A DNA stretch of 64,000 bases from PALSA-968 sp038214655 (GTDB lineage Bacteria; Bacteroidota; Bacteroidia; B-17B0; Aurantibacillaceae): the NCBI GenBank assembly GCA_038214655.1, contig JBBQRR010000018.1, positions 1 through 64,000 on the forward strand. The letters are read 5' to 3'. The notes under the pieces were generated by a model, which saw only the letters and a program-made list of their open reading frames with translations, was not told the DNA's origin and made no database searches. Position 1 is the stretch's first letter; every line of letters starts with the position of its first letter. Shown here piece by piece: positions 47,165 to 56,170 of this stretch. Position numbers and translations under genes: made by a program.

Positions 47165-50100
47165 TTGAAAAAGCATAATTACATAAAAATAATCCTGATT
47201 TTTTTTACAGCTTTTTTTTACATTTCTGTAAAAGGCCAAATTAATTATAATTTTACTCCTGTTGGCGGAGCCTTTACAGCTAATGCAGCTCCTACTGTAT
47301 TGCATGCCGCCTCTGTAGATGATGCTATTTCTGCAGCTACTAGTATCGGATTTACATTTCAATACGGCTGCACCAATTATACACAGTTTAAAGCAACCTC
47401 AAACGGAGTAATGTTTTTAGGCGCTGCCGCAGCAGGAATAAATGCTTCAAATGACCTTGCAGCAAGCAGCGACAGGCCCGGAATAGCACCATTGTGGGAC
47501 GATTTAAAAACCGGAACCGCAGGAAGTGTGAATTATAAATTAACGGGTGTTGCGGGCAGCAGAATCTTAACGGTTGAGTGGCTTAATATGTTGTGGTATT
47601 ATAGTGGCACGGGGTCAATGATATCGTTCCAGGTAAAGTTGTATGAAACAAGCAACCGCATTGAATTCATTTATCGCCAGGAAGCAACCGCAGTTTATTC
47701 GGGCTCTCCCAGCGCTTCAATAGGGATTTCGGGGGTTACATCCGGCGATTATTATTCTTTAAGCAATGTAACGGCGGCACCCACCGCTTCAAAAGTTTTT
47801 GAAACAAAAACTATTTTATCCAAACCGGCAACGGGCCAGGTTTACACTTGGGATCCTGTTACATGCAGCGGCACACCTACTGCAGGAACAACAACAGCTT
47901 CGGCAACCACAGTGTGTTCCGGGGTAACAACTGTTTTAGGTCTTTCGGGAAGTACTACCGGTTGCGGACTTACATACCAATGGCAATCATCACCCAATAA
48001 TATTGCGTGGTCAAATATAGTAGGGGCAACAAGTTCAACATATACGGCCACCATTGCCGCCAATACGTATTACAGATGTGTGATTACATGCGCAGGTTCG
48101 GCAAATTCAGTAAGCGTATTAATTACAATGGTTGGCTCTCCCGCTAACGACGCCTGTGCCAGCGCCGTAAGTTTAGGTACAGTAAGTACAACAACCACAA
48201 CAACCGGTGATAACACATGCGCTACCCCCGACAAAGCCTCTACCTGCCATAGCCCTACGCGTAATGTATGGTACTCGTTTACCGTACCGGCCAGCGGAGG
48301 CACATACAGTGTTTCGGTTAATTCAGGAACACAGGTAGATCCTTGCATCACTGTTTATTCGGGAGCCTGCGGAGGTTTGACTACAGTAGTTTGTACTTAC
48401 GGAGGTATTAGCAGCGCATCAGTAAACGCATCCTGCCTGGCACCCGGTACTTATTATATCAACGTAGATGATGATATAGGAACTGCAGGAACATTTTCTT
48501 TAACCGTTACCCAAACCAGTTCAGTGTCTGCATCTGCAAACGATGCTTGCGCAAGTGCAATAAGTTTGGGTACCGTAAGTACAACCACCACCACCACCGG
48601 TAATAATTATTGTGCTACTGCCGATAAAGCTTCTACCTGTCATTCTCCTACAGATAATGTGTGGTATACTTTTACTGTTCCCGCCGGCGGCGGAAGTTAC
48701 GCAGTGTCGGTGGCAGCAGGAACAATTATCAATCCATGCATCACCGTTTATTCGGGAGCCTGCGCTGGATTAACTGTTAAAGCTTGTACCTATGGTTCAT
48801 CGGTAAACGCAAATTGCCTGGCCGCGGGTACATATTACATTGCAGTTGATGATGATTTTGGTACCGAAGGAACATTTTCGTTAACGGTTACACAAACAAT
48901 TTCGGGTGCAACATCGCCGGTTAATGATGCCTGCGCAAGCGCAATTAGCCTGGGTACCGTTAGTACAACCACTACCACAACCGGTAATAATACATGCGCC
49001 ACTGCCGATAAAGCATCCACATGCCACACACCGTCAGAAAACGTTTGGTATACTTTTACAGTACCGGCAGGCGGGGGTTCGTATGCTGTTTCTATCACCG
49101 GCGGTACAATCACTTCTCCCTGTCTTACTGTGTACTCCGGTGCCTGCGGAGGGTTGGTGCAAAAAGCATGCACCTACAATTCTACCTTAAATGCAAATTG
49201 CCTTGCAGCAGGAACTTATTATATTAATGTGGACGACGATTTTGGAACCACGGGAACATTTTCAATAACAGTTACACAAACAAGTGCGGGAACTTCAGTG
49301 CCAAACGATGCATGCGCAAGCGCCATTAGTTTAGGTACTGTTAGCACAACCACTACCACAACAGGTACAAATGCCTGCGCAACTGCCGATAAAACTTCAA
49401 CTTGTCACAGTCCAACAGAAAATGTTTGGTATTCATTCACTGTTCCTGCAGGAGGCGGAAGCTATGCTGTTTCTGTAGCGGTGGGCACAATGGTAAGCCC
49501 ATGTATAACTGTTTATTCCGGTGCCTGCGGAGGATTAACTGTAGTGGCATGTACTTATGGCAGCGGAAGCAGTGCATCAGTTAACGCAAACTGCCTTGCT
49601 GCGGGTACTTATTATATTAATGTGGATGATGATTTTGGAACAGCCGGCACATTTTCAGTAACGGTAACGCAAACCATTTCGGGGGCAGGTCCGCCGGCAA
49701 ACGATAATTGCGCAGGCGCTGTTACCCTAACGCCCGGCGCGTCCTGTACGCAAACTGTAGGTAATGTTGCTTGTGCAACACAGTCGCAGGCAGGATGCCT
49801 TGGCACAGCTAATGATGATGTGTGGTATAAGTTTACCGCGGCCAACACAACGCAATATATTAACGTTACAGGTTCCTCAAGTTTCGATCCGGTTGTTCAA
49901 TTATTTTCGGGAACCTGCGCAGGATTGGTTAGCGTATGGTGCAACGATGCTTCTTATCTTACAGGAGTTAGCGGTTCGGCAGTAGCAACAGGACTTACCA
50001 TCGGTAACGTATATTTCATAAGAGTGTACGATTATGGAGGTAGCGCGCCAACCACAACTACGTTTTCAATTTGTGTTACAAATCCGCCAACCTGCCCGGC

Positions 50101-52138
50101 TTCATTAGGCGCCGGTGTTGTAGCCGTTCCCTCCTTGCCATATTCGGCTGCCGGAAATACCACTTGCGGCAAGGGTAACGATATTACTTCTGTAAACGTT
50201 ACTAATATTTGCGGGTCTGCAAGTTACTATGGGGGAGAAGACGTGGTTTATACTTTTACACCAACTGTAACCGGTGTTGTTACAATAATTCAAAGCAATA
50301 CTTCGGGTACTGTAGGATTTATGTTGTACGACAATTGTCCGTATACCGGAAACTGCGTGGCTAACGCTCAAAACAGTGATGTATCGCGTACGGTTTGCGT
50401 AACACTGACTGCCGGCGTTACCTATTATCTGGTAATGGATTCGTATCCTTCACCTAACTGTTATTTGTTTGATGTGAGTATCAGTGCTCCGGTTGTTGGC
50501 ACACCTCCTGGAACGGATTGCGCTACTGCGGATCCCATCACTTCCTTGCCTTATACAAAAACCGGAATTTCTACCTGCTGCAAACTAAATGATTATACTG
50601 CCACTGATGCCTGCACAAGTATTTATATGGGTGGCGAAGATTATGTTTTTAGTTACACTCCCGCCGCTAATATTTCTATTGATATTACTTTATCCAATAC
50701 TTTATCCGGCACAGGCTTGTTTATCACACAAGGATGCCCCAACGTAGGAACCTGTGTTAATAGTGCTACCAGCGCAAGCGGCAATCCTTCTATTTGCAAC
50801 GTTGCTTTAACCGGCGGGGTAACGTATTATATCATTGTAGATACCGACCCTTCTCCCGCCTGTACACCTTTCGATATTAATATAAATCAAACCGGCACAT
50901 TAACAAGTTGCAATCTTGCTTATACCGCAGCCACGATGGTTTTCAGTTCAGCTGACCCCCTTACCACGGGTGCTATCCTTAGTTTTCCGGATGACCATTT
51001 TGCAAACAGTTATACTCCTATAGGATTTAATTTTTGTTTCGACGGAATACAGTATTCGCAATTACTCGTTTCATCAAACGCATATCTTATTTTTGATCCG
51101 TTTAATTGTATTACAAATTTACCAACTTCAAATGCTACACCCGGTGGATTTTCTGCATGGTCTATAAGTGGTGCAATACCCAATACAACAAATGCCCCGC
51201 GTAATGCGATATTAGGCCCATGGCACGATATAGACCCGGGCGTTGCCGGTAATGTAAGGTACCAAACTTATGGCGTAAGCCCTAACCGGCGTTTTGTTGT
51301 TTCTTATGAAAATGTTGCGATGTTTAGTTGTAACTCAGTTTTGTTTGACGGGCAGATAAAAATATACGAAACCTCAAATAATATTGAAGTGCACCTGGCT
51401 GCAAAAAATCTATGCACAAGCTGGAATACAGGGCAAGCTATATTAGGACTTCATAATTATAACGGAACACTTGCGGTGGTTCCCTCAGGAGGATATAACG
51501 CGCCTACACAATGGACTGCCGCTAACCTGGCTTGGCAGTTTACTACTTCGTGCGCTACTTGCGCCATTGTGCTTGCTACTGATATAATTGCTTTTACAGG
51601 CAAAAAACAGAGTGATAATGCAAATCTTATTAAGTGGGAAACGGCCTCTGAAAAAAATACCAAGCAGTTTATTTTAGAAAAATCGCTTGACGGAATCTTA
51701 TTTGCTCCTATAAGCACGATACCCGCTAAAAATAAAAATGCAGGCTCCTCTTATTCATTTACAGATTTTTTGCCCGATAAAAATCTAACCTATTATTACC
51801 GTTTAACAAGTCAGGATTTTAACGGACAAACAAAAACAACGGGCATCGTAGTGGTTCAAAGAAACCAATATTTATTTAATGCTACCAGTCTTTATCCCAA
51901 TCCTGCATCCAATTCAGTAACACTGGAAACAGAAGTGAATGCGCCCGGCACAGTAAAAATTAATATATATGACCTGGTTGGAAAATTAGCAGGCGAACAA
52001 AGTGTGGAACTGGTTAATGGCTTTAACGCAATTGAAATTACTCTTGAAAAACTGGCGGGCGGAATGTATTATATTAAAGTGATTGACCCGTCGGATCACG
52101 ACAAAACACTTTTTGTACAAAAAATAGTGAAGGAGTAA
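47165..52138 (+). CDS. large secreted T9SS type A protein with tandem PPC-like repeats
   Basis: A 1657-residue exported protein starting at TTG 47165, the only start that preserves the signal peptide (NYIKIILIFFTAFFYISVKGQ). Residues ~22-215 form a beta-rich globular domain, followed by an Ig-like module (LTYQWQSSPNNIAWSNIVGATSSTY). Four close repeats of 127-132 residues follow (NDACASAISLGTVSTTTTTTG ... CHSPTENVWYTFTVPAGGGSY ... LAAGTYYINVDDDFGTAGTF), then a divergent fifth and further related domains. A second globular domain, a fibronectin-like unit (NLIKWETASEKNTKQFILEKSLDG) and the type A sorting domain ending GGMYYIKVIDPSDHDKTLFVQKIVKE complete it. It is probably a structural or adhesive surface protein. 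The stop of the preceding small gene is 5 bp away. Confidence 0.87.
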   Translation: MKKHNYIKIILIFFTAFFYISVKGQINYNFTPVGGAFTANAAPTVLHAASVDDAISAATSIGFTFQYGCTNYTQFKATSNGVMFLGAAAAGINASNDLAASSDRPGIAPLWDDLKTGTAGSVNYKLTGVAGSRILTVEWLNMLWYYSGTGSMISFQVKLYETSNRIEFIYRQEATAVYSGSPSASIGISGVTSGDYYSLSNVTAAPTASKVFETKTILSKPATGQVYTWDPVTCSGTPTAGTTTASATTVCSGVTTVLGLSGSTTGCGLTYQWQSSPNNIAWSNIVGATSSTYTATIAANTYYRCVITCAGSANSVSVLITMVGSPANDACASAVSLGTVSTTTTTTGDNTCATPDKASTCHSPTRNVWYSFTVPASGGTYSVSVNSGTQVDPCITVYSGACGGLTTVVCTYGGISSASVNASCLAPGTYYINVDDDIGTAGTFSLTVTQTSSVSASANDACASAISLGTVSTTTTTTGNNYCATADKASTCHSPTDNVWYTFTVPAGGGSYAVSVAAGTIINPCITVYSGACAGLTVKACTYGSSVNANCLAAGTYYIAVDDDFGTEGTFSLTVTQTISGATSPVNDACASAISLGTVSTTTTTTGNNTCATADKASTCHTPSENVWYTFTVPAGGGSYAVSITGGTITSPCLTVYSGACGGLVQKACTYNSTLNANCLAAGTYYINVDDDFGTTGTFSITVTQTSAGTSVPNDACASAISLGTVSTTTTTTGTNACATADKTSTCHSPTENVWYSFTVPAGGGSYAVSVAVGTMVSPCITVYSGACGGLTVVACTYGSGSSASVNANCLAAGTYYINVDDDFGTAGTFSVTVTQTISGAGPPANDNCAGAVTLTPGASCTQTVGNVACATQSQAGCLGTANDDVWYKFTAANTTQYINVTGSSSFDPVVQLFSGTCAGLVSVWCNDASYLTGVSGSAVATGLTIGNVYFIRVYDYGGSAPTTTTFSICVTNPPTCPASLGAGVVAVPSLPYSAAGNTTCGKGNDITSVNVTNICGSASYYGGEDVVYTFTPTVTGVVTIIQSNTSGTVGFMLYDNCPYTGNCVANAQNSDVSRTVCVTLTAGVTYYLVMDSYPSPNCYLFDVSISAPVVGTPPGTDCATADPITSLPYTKTGISTCCKLNDYTATDACTSIYMGGEDYVFSYTPAANISIDITLSNTLSGTGLFITQGCPNVGTCVNSATSASGNPSICNVALTGGVTYYIIVDTDPSPACTPFDININQTGTLTSCNLAYTAATMVFSSADPLTTGAILSFPDDHFANSYTPIGFNFCFDGIQYSQLLVSSNAYLIFDPFNCITNLPTSNATPGGFSAWSISGAIPNTTNAPRNAILGPWHDIDPGVAGNVRYQTYGVSPNRRFVVSYENVAMFSCNSVLFDGQIKIYETSNNIEVHLAAKNLCTSWNTGQAILGLHNYNGTLAVVPSGGYNAPTQWTAANLAWQFTTSCATCAIVLATDIIAFTGKKQSDNANLIKWETASEKNTKQFILEKSLDGILFAPISTIPAKNKNAGSSYSFTDFLPDKNLTYYYRLTSQDFNGQTKTTGIVVVQRNQYLFNATSLYPNPASNSVTLETEVNAPGTVKINIYDLVGKLAGEQSVELVNGFNAIEITLEKLAGGMYYIKVIDPSDHDKTLFVQKIVKE
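48146..49699 (+). repeat. four tandem ~390-bp coding repeats
   Basis: Repeat units begin at AAC/AAT codons at 48146, 48539, 48923 and 49304, with the divergent fifth at 49700; the steps are 393, 384, 381 and 396 bp, all multiples of three. Each contains a Thr-rich (ACn)-type low-complexity tract encoding TTTTTTG. The first four are very similar in protein and DNA, indicating recent or homogenised duplication. Confidence 0.8.
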
Positions 52139-52142
52139 ATTT

Positions 52143-54047
52143 TTAATCAAAAAACATCCAGGTTAATCCGGCCTTTAAACTGCGGTCGGGCATAGCGTAA
52201 TTAGGGCATAACATATAATTGCTGCCGCTGATGCCCTGGTTAAGATGCGAGGCCATTAAGAAGAAACGAAAGCGTTCTATCTGAGCGTTCACAAAAAAAT
52301 CTACAAAAACATAATTGCCGTACTCTTTTGTGTTTTGCAAATAAAATTGGTTGGTGGCGGGCATGTAAGCATTTGCTTTAAACGAAGAAATATACCTTGC
52401 CTGAAAACCCACCTGCAACCACAAATTCTTTTTAAATAACTTGGCTTCTACATATAACTGATGGGATGTGTTTAGTTGTGGCAAACGTATGATATCGGTA
52501 TTTTGCGTTGTTTGATAATTAACCGTGTTATTAAAATGCAGCGGCCCTAGTTTTAAATCTTTCTGCACATAAAAACGACTGATTAAAGTGCTGCCTTTGT
52601 ATTGTTGCGGTAAGGCAAGTGTATCAAAATAAATCTGATTTTGCTGCTGTTGCACAAACGCACCAATAGTAAAACGGTATTTGTTACTTCCAAATTCAAG
52701 TTTTGCATTTTGTGTAAACACATTTACAAACGAATTGGTCCAGATGCTGTGTGGCGAAAAGTAAACAAGGCTCATATAGGATGGCATTTTAGAGCTTGCC
52801 TGAATATTTGCTGTAACGTAAAAATCTTTTAGGGGTTTACTGTAAATATCTGCGCCAAATTGCCAGCTGTTAGTATTGTATCCCGCAACTACATATTCGG
52901 CATTTGCTTTTATACGAAAGTTTTTCAAGTTTTGAAACTTTAAGCCCGATACTAAAATATGATTCAGGTTAAGCGTGTCATTAAAAAACTGATGATAATG
53001 GCTGAATTCATTTTTGTATCCTGCAAAAAACACTACTTTATCAATAAAATCTATTTTGTACACTAAACTATTTAAAAGTTTTTTAAAAGAAATAGAATCG
53101 TTGCTTCCCGGATTTTTAATGTAGAAATAATTGTGTGCATAGCGCCCCGAATCTGCAAGCCCATCGGTAAACAACCAGTAATTACTCTGGTAATTGCTTT
53201 CATAAACTAATGTATGCGATGTTGCGCTAGCACCTTTGTCGGTTTTATTTAATCTAAAAAAAGCGGAAAAATTAACTTCGGATGTGCGTAAATTTTGCTT
53301 GGCAGTAGATAAATTTACAGGAAACAATTGCTTATCCACCAAAACATTTTTGCTAAAATCAACTTTACTGCTGTCAATACCACCGTTAAGCTGATATTTT
53401 AATTTGTTATACATGTAGTAAAAATTATAACCAAGCCTTCCGTTTTTTGTTGTGGCGTGCGACGAGAATAATAAATTATCGGTAATGGTTTTTTGATAGG
53501 TATAAAAACCAAAACACGAGTACCGGTTAAACTGCAAACTAATGTTTACTCTTTTGATGTTTTGCGAATGTATCAGTTTAAAAACCTGCTCTTGCTTCTG
53601 ACCCACAGCAGCAAAAACTTTGGTGTAAATTTTTCCTTGCGGATAAAAGGAAACCGGTTGTTTATCGGTAAATAAATCATTGCGGTTATTTAAAGTAATC
53701 CAATTAAAAAATCCGCTTTGCGAATTATCAGTAGCCAATAATGAATAGGAGGGAAGTCCGATATTTCCCAACACACCTGTTTGGTAATAATTATGATGGT
53801 TGTCTAAAACAGTATCTGCGCCCTTTGTAGAATTGTAAATGGATAATTTTTGCTCTTCGGCAGTGCTTACAGAAAGAATTGTACTGTCGGGAATAAACAC
53901 TTTTATGCTTTTTGCAGAGCTATTGGCTTTAATCGTATCAGCCTTCTGCGCCTTAGATGCATAAGTAATAAGTATAAATAAGCAGAAAAGAAGACTGTTT
54001 AATTTCACAGGTAATTGCGTTAAGAAAGCTCTCCTTTCAAGAATCAT
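52143..54047 (-). CDS. putative outer-membrane porin (Porin_10-like)
   Basis: A 634-residue predicted outer-membrane beta-barrel. ATG 54047 gives a long n-region; a GTG at 54005 would give the more classic signal KLNSLLFCLFILITYASKAQ. After ~130 residues, which include QTGVLGNIGLPSYSLL and SQSGFFNWITLNNRNDLF as in the Bacteroidota Porin_10 family, come alternating aromatic strands (LGYNFYYMYNKLKYQLNGG, VFFAGYKNEFSHYH) and a terminal strand LKAGLTWMFFD with final aromatics. It would form a pore for small solutes. The gene starts 9 bp after the patatin gene, likely in one operon. Confidence 0.8.
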   Translation of the reverse strand: MILERRAFLTQLPVKLNSLLFCLFILITYASKAQKADTIKANSSAKSIKVFIPDSTILSVSTAEEQKLSIYNSTKGADTVLDNHHNYYQTGVLGNIGLPSYSLLATDNSQSGFFNWITLNNRNDLFTDKQPVSFYPQGKIYTKVFAAVGQKQEQVFKLIHSQNIKRVNISLQFNRYSCFGFYTYQKTITDNLLFSSHATTKNGRLGYNFYYMYNKLKYQLNGGIDSSKVDFSKNVLVDKQLFPVNLSTAKQNLRTSEVNFSAFFRLNKTDKGASATSHTLVYESNYQSNYWLFTDGLADSGRYAHNYFYIKNPGSNDSISFKKLLNSLVYKIDFIDKVVFFAGYKNEFSHYHQFFNDTLNLNHILVSGLKFQNLKNFRIKANAEYVVAGYNTNSWQFGADIYSKPLKDFYVTANIQASSKMPSYMSLVYFSPHSIWTNSFVNVFTQNAKLEFGSNKYRFTIGAFVQQQQNQIYFDTLALPQQYKGSTLISRFYVQKDLKLGPLHFNNTVNYQTTQNTDIIRLPQLNTSHQLYVEAKLFKKNLWLQVGFQARYISSFKANAYMPATNQFYLQNTKEYGNYVFVDFFVNAQIERFRFFLMASHLNQGISGSNYMLCPNYAMPDRSLKAGLTWMFFD

Positions 54048-54056
54048 TCCGCTAAT

Positions 54057-55094
54057 TTAGAACTTTCCGAAGAAATGCTCCTCTACATCAAAAGTAGACT
54101 TAGCTCCAACCAGTTCAAACTCGTTATTAAGCCATTTATCAGCCGTTTGGCGGCCTTTTTCCTTTAATTCAAGTAAAAATTCCCATGATGTGTTCATTTT
54201 ACTCGAATAATTGAGCTGACCCAAAACATCGTATCCCGAAATAGTATGAATAAATATTTCGCGGTTTACCTTATCATCGGTCTTTAAAACGCCGTTACGT
54301 ATTAGCTCATTACGGTAGTGAATCAGTTTCATTTCGTTTATCAAACTGCTGTTAAAACTTATCTCGTTAATTCGGTCGGCAATATCACGGGCGGTAGTAG
54401 GTACCGAGTTTATATTGATAGAATTAATTTTTATCAATACAATATCGTGCAAATTAGTATTTGTTATGAGGGGAAAAATAGGAGGGTTACCCATATAACC
54501 GCCGTCCCAATAATGCTCGCCGTCAATCTCAACCGCCTGAAACAAAAAAGGTAAACAAGCCGAAGCCAAAACCGAATCAACCGTAATTTCTTTATTGGTA
54601 AAAATTTTGGCGCGATTGGTTTTTACATTGGTGGCGCAGATAAATATTTTTTTATTTCGGTAACTGTGTAAATCTTCAAAATCAACCAAATCAGTTAAAA
54701 TATCGCGCAGCGGGTTATAGTTAAGCGGATTAAAATGGTAAGGCGATAAAAATTGCGACATAGTATTGAACAATACATAGCCCGGCGAATTATAAATATC
54801 GCCATTGCCCCAATATTTATCAAATGCAGATGGCTTCGAGAAAAACCCTGCCGCTTGCGAAATTTTTTTCCATAAAGTTTCTAAAAGTTCTTTGGCCTTT
54901 AACGCGCCGCCGCTATGCAAACCGTATGCGCAAACCACCGCGTTAATGGCGCCCGCACTGGTACCGCACATGGCATCGGCAATAATGTGTTCTTCCTCCA
55001 AAAGCCTGTCCAGTACGCCCCAGGTAAAAGCTCCGTGCGCGCCCCCGCCTTGTAAGGCTAAAGCTACGTGTTTATTATTTTTACCGTTTTTCAC
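54057..55094 (-). CDS. patatin-like phospholipase
   Basis: A serine acyl hydrolase of the patatin family, 345 residues from a GTG start (55094). It has the oxyanion loop LQGGGAHGAF, the nucleophile elbow CGTSAGA (GxSxG) and the catalytic Asp in WDGGYMGNPP, so the Ser-Asp dyad is complete. No signal peptide is present, so it probably acts in the cytoplasm or at the inner membrane on phospholipids or other acyl esters. It precedes a putative porin gene by 9 bp. Confidence 0.92.
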   Translation of the reverse strand: MKNGKNNKHVALALQGGGAHGAFTWGVLDRLLEEEHIIADAMCGTSAGAINAVVCAYGLHSGGALKAKELLETLWKKISQAAGFFSKPSAFDKYWGNGDIYNSPGYVLFNTMSQFLSPYHFNPLNYNPLRDILTDLVDFEDLHSYRNKKIFICATNVKTNRAKIFTNKEITVDSVLASACLPFLFQAVEIDGEHYWDGGYMGNPPIFPLITNTNLHDIVLIKINSININSVPTTARDIADRINEISFNSSLINEMKLIHYRNELIRNGVLKTDDKVNREIFIHTISGYDVLGQLNYSSKMNTSWEFLLELKEKGRQTADKWLNNEFELVGAKSTFDVEEHFFGKF

Positions 55095-55277
55095 CTTGAG
55101 TAATTTTTAGTGAGATTGTAAGGTGCTATATTCATTATACCGAAAATAAGTGTTTTATGGAATGATGAATATTTCAAACCCGCCAAATGTACTAAAAGCG
55201 TTTAACTTGGTATTTTATTAATACGCAAAGTCTCGACTTTGGTCGAAAAATAAACTGAAACTTCAAAATAAAAACTC

Positions 55278-56045
55278 TTACTGCGCATTCCACCCACCGT
55301 CAACAGGCATTGCGGTACCCGTAATAGTTGCAGCAGTATCCGAAGCCAAAAAAACAGCCAACTTCCCTAGTGTTTCTACAGGTACAAATTCTTTTATGGC
55401 TTGCTTGTACAACATCACTTTATTTATTACATCACTCTCAGTCATATTATGAGCCTTAGCCTGATCGGCAATCTGTTTTTCTACTAAAGGAGTTTTTACA
55501 TAACCCGGACAAATTGCATTTGCCGTAATATTAAAAGGCGCACCTTCTAAAGCAATAGTTTTTGTAAATCCAACAAGCCCGTGCTTTGCCGATACGTATG
55601 CGCTTTTAAATTCGCTTGCAACCAATCCGTGTGCAGAGGCAATATTTATAATGCGGCCAAATTTTTGCTCCTTCATTTTTTTCCAAACGTGTTTGGTTGT
55701 ATGAAAAGCAGATGTAAGGTTAATGGCAATAATGGCGTTCCATTTCTCCTCCGGAAAATCCTCAACCGGCGATACAAATTGTATACCTGCATTATTTACC
55801 AAAACATCTATTTTACCAAAGGTTTCAATGGCCTGCTCAATCATATCCTTAATTTCCTGTGGTTTTAGCATATTGGCGGGCGAATACATAGTTTTGATAC
55901 CATATTCCTTAGCCATTTTTTCGGCTATTTGAGGCCCGTCCGGCTCTAATCCGTTAAAAACCACATTGTATTTTTCCTTTGCAAACTCGGTGGCAATGCC
56001 CAACCCGATTCCGCTTGTGCTGCCTGTAATAAGTACCGTTTTCAT
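55278..56045 (-). CDS. 3-hydroxybutyrate dehydrogenase
   Basis: A 255-residue SDR enzyme that interconverts 3-hydroxybutyrate and acetoacetate with NAD(H). It has TGSTSGIGLGIA (cofactor), NNAGIQFVSPVEDFP (NNAG), catalytic Ser in NIASAHGLVAS, Tyr/Lys in YVSAKHGL, CPGYVKTPLVEKQI and the C-terminal PVDGGWNAQ, all typical of the bacterial 3-hydroxybutyrate dehydrogenase group. It may work with the thiolase at 10900-12075 in ketone-body or polyhydroxybutyrate metabolism; no PHB genes are seen here. It stands alone on the minus strand. Confidence 0.92.
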   Translation of the reverse strand: MKTVLITGSTSGIGLGIATEFAKEKYNVVFNGLEPDGPQIAEKMAKEYGIKTMYSPANMLKPQEIKDMIEQAIETFGKIDVLVNNAGIQFVSPVEDFPEEKWNAIIAINLTSAFHTTKHVWKKMKEQKFGRIINIASAHGLVASEFKSAYVSAKHGLVGFTKTIALEGAPFNITANAICPGYVKTPLVEKQIADQAKAHNMTESDVINKVMLYKQAIKEFVPVETLGKLAVFLASDTAATITGTAMPVDGGWNAQ

Positions 56046-56170
56046 AATTAAAAATAAGGCTTAAATGTAGCCAAAATACGTGAAAAGGCGTATCCTTAAC
56101 CTTTATTTGTACTTACTTTAATTTCTAAATAAAATTTATATCTTTAATGACTGTAAACCATTCAAAAATT

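Noticed and set aside
55200..55260. Small hairpin TCGAC/GTCGA between patatin and the hydroxybutyrate dehydrogenase gene
   Set aside because: The stem is only five bases and no T-tract follows on the strand that would need it.
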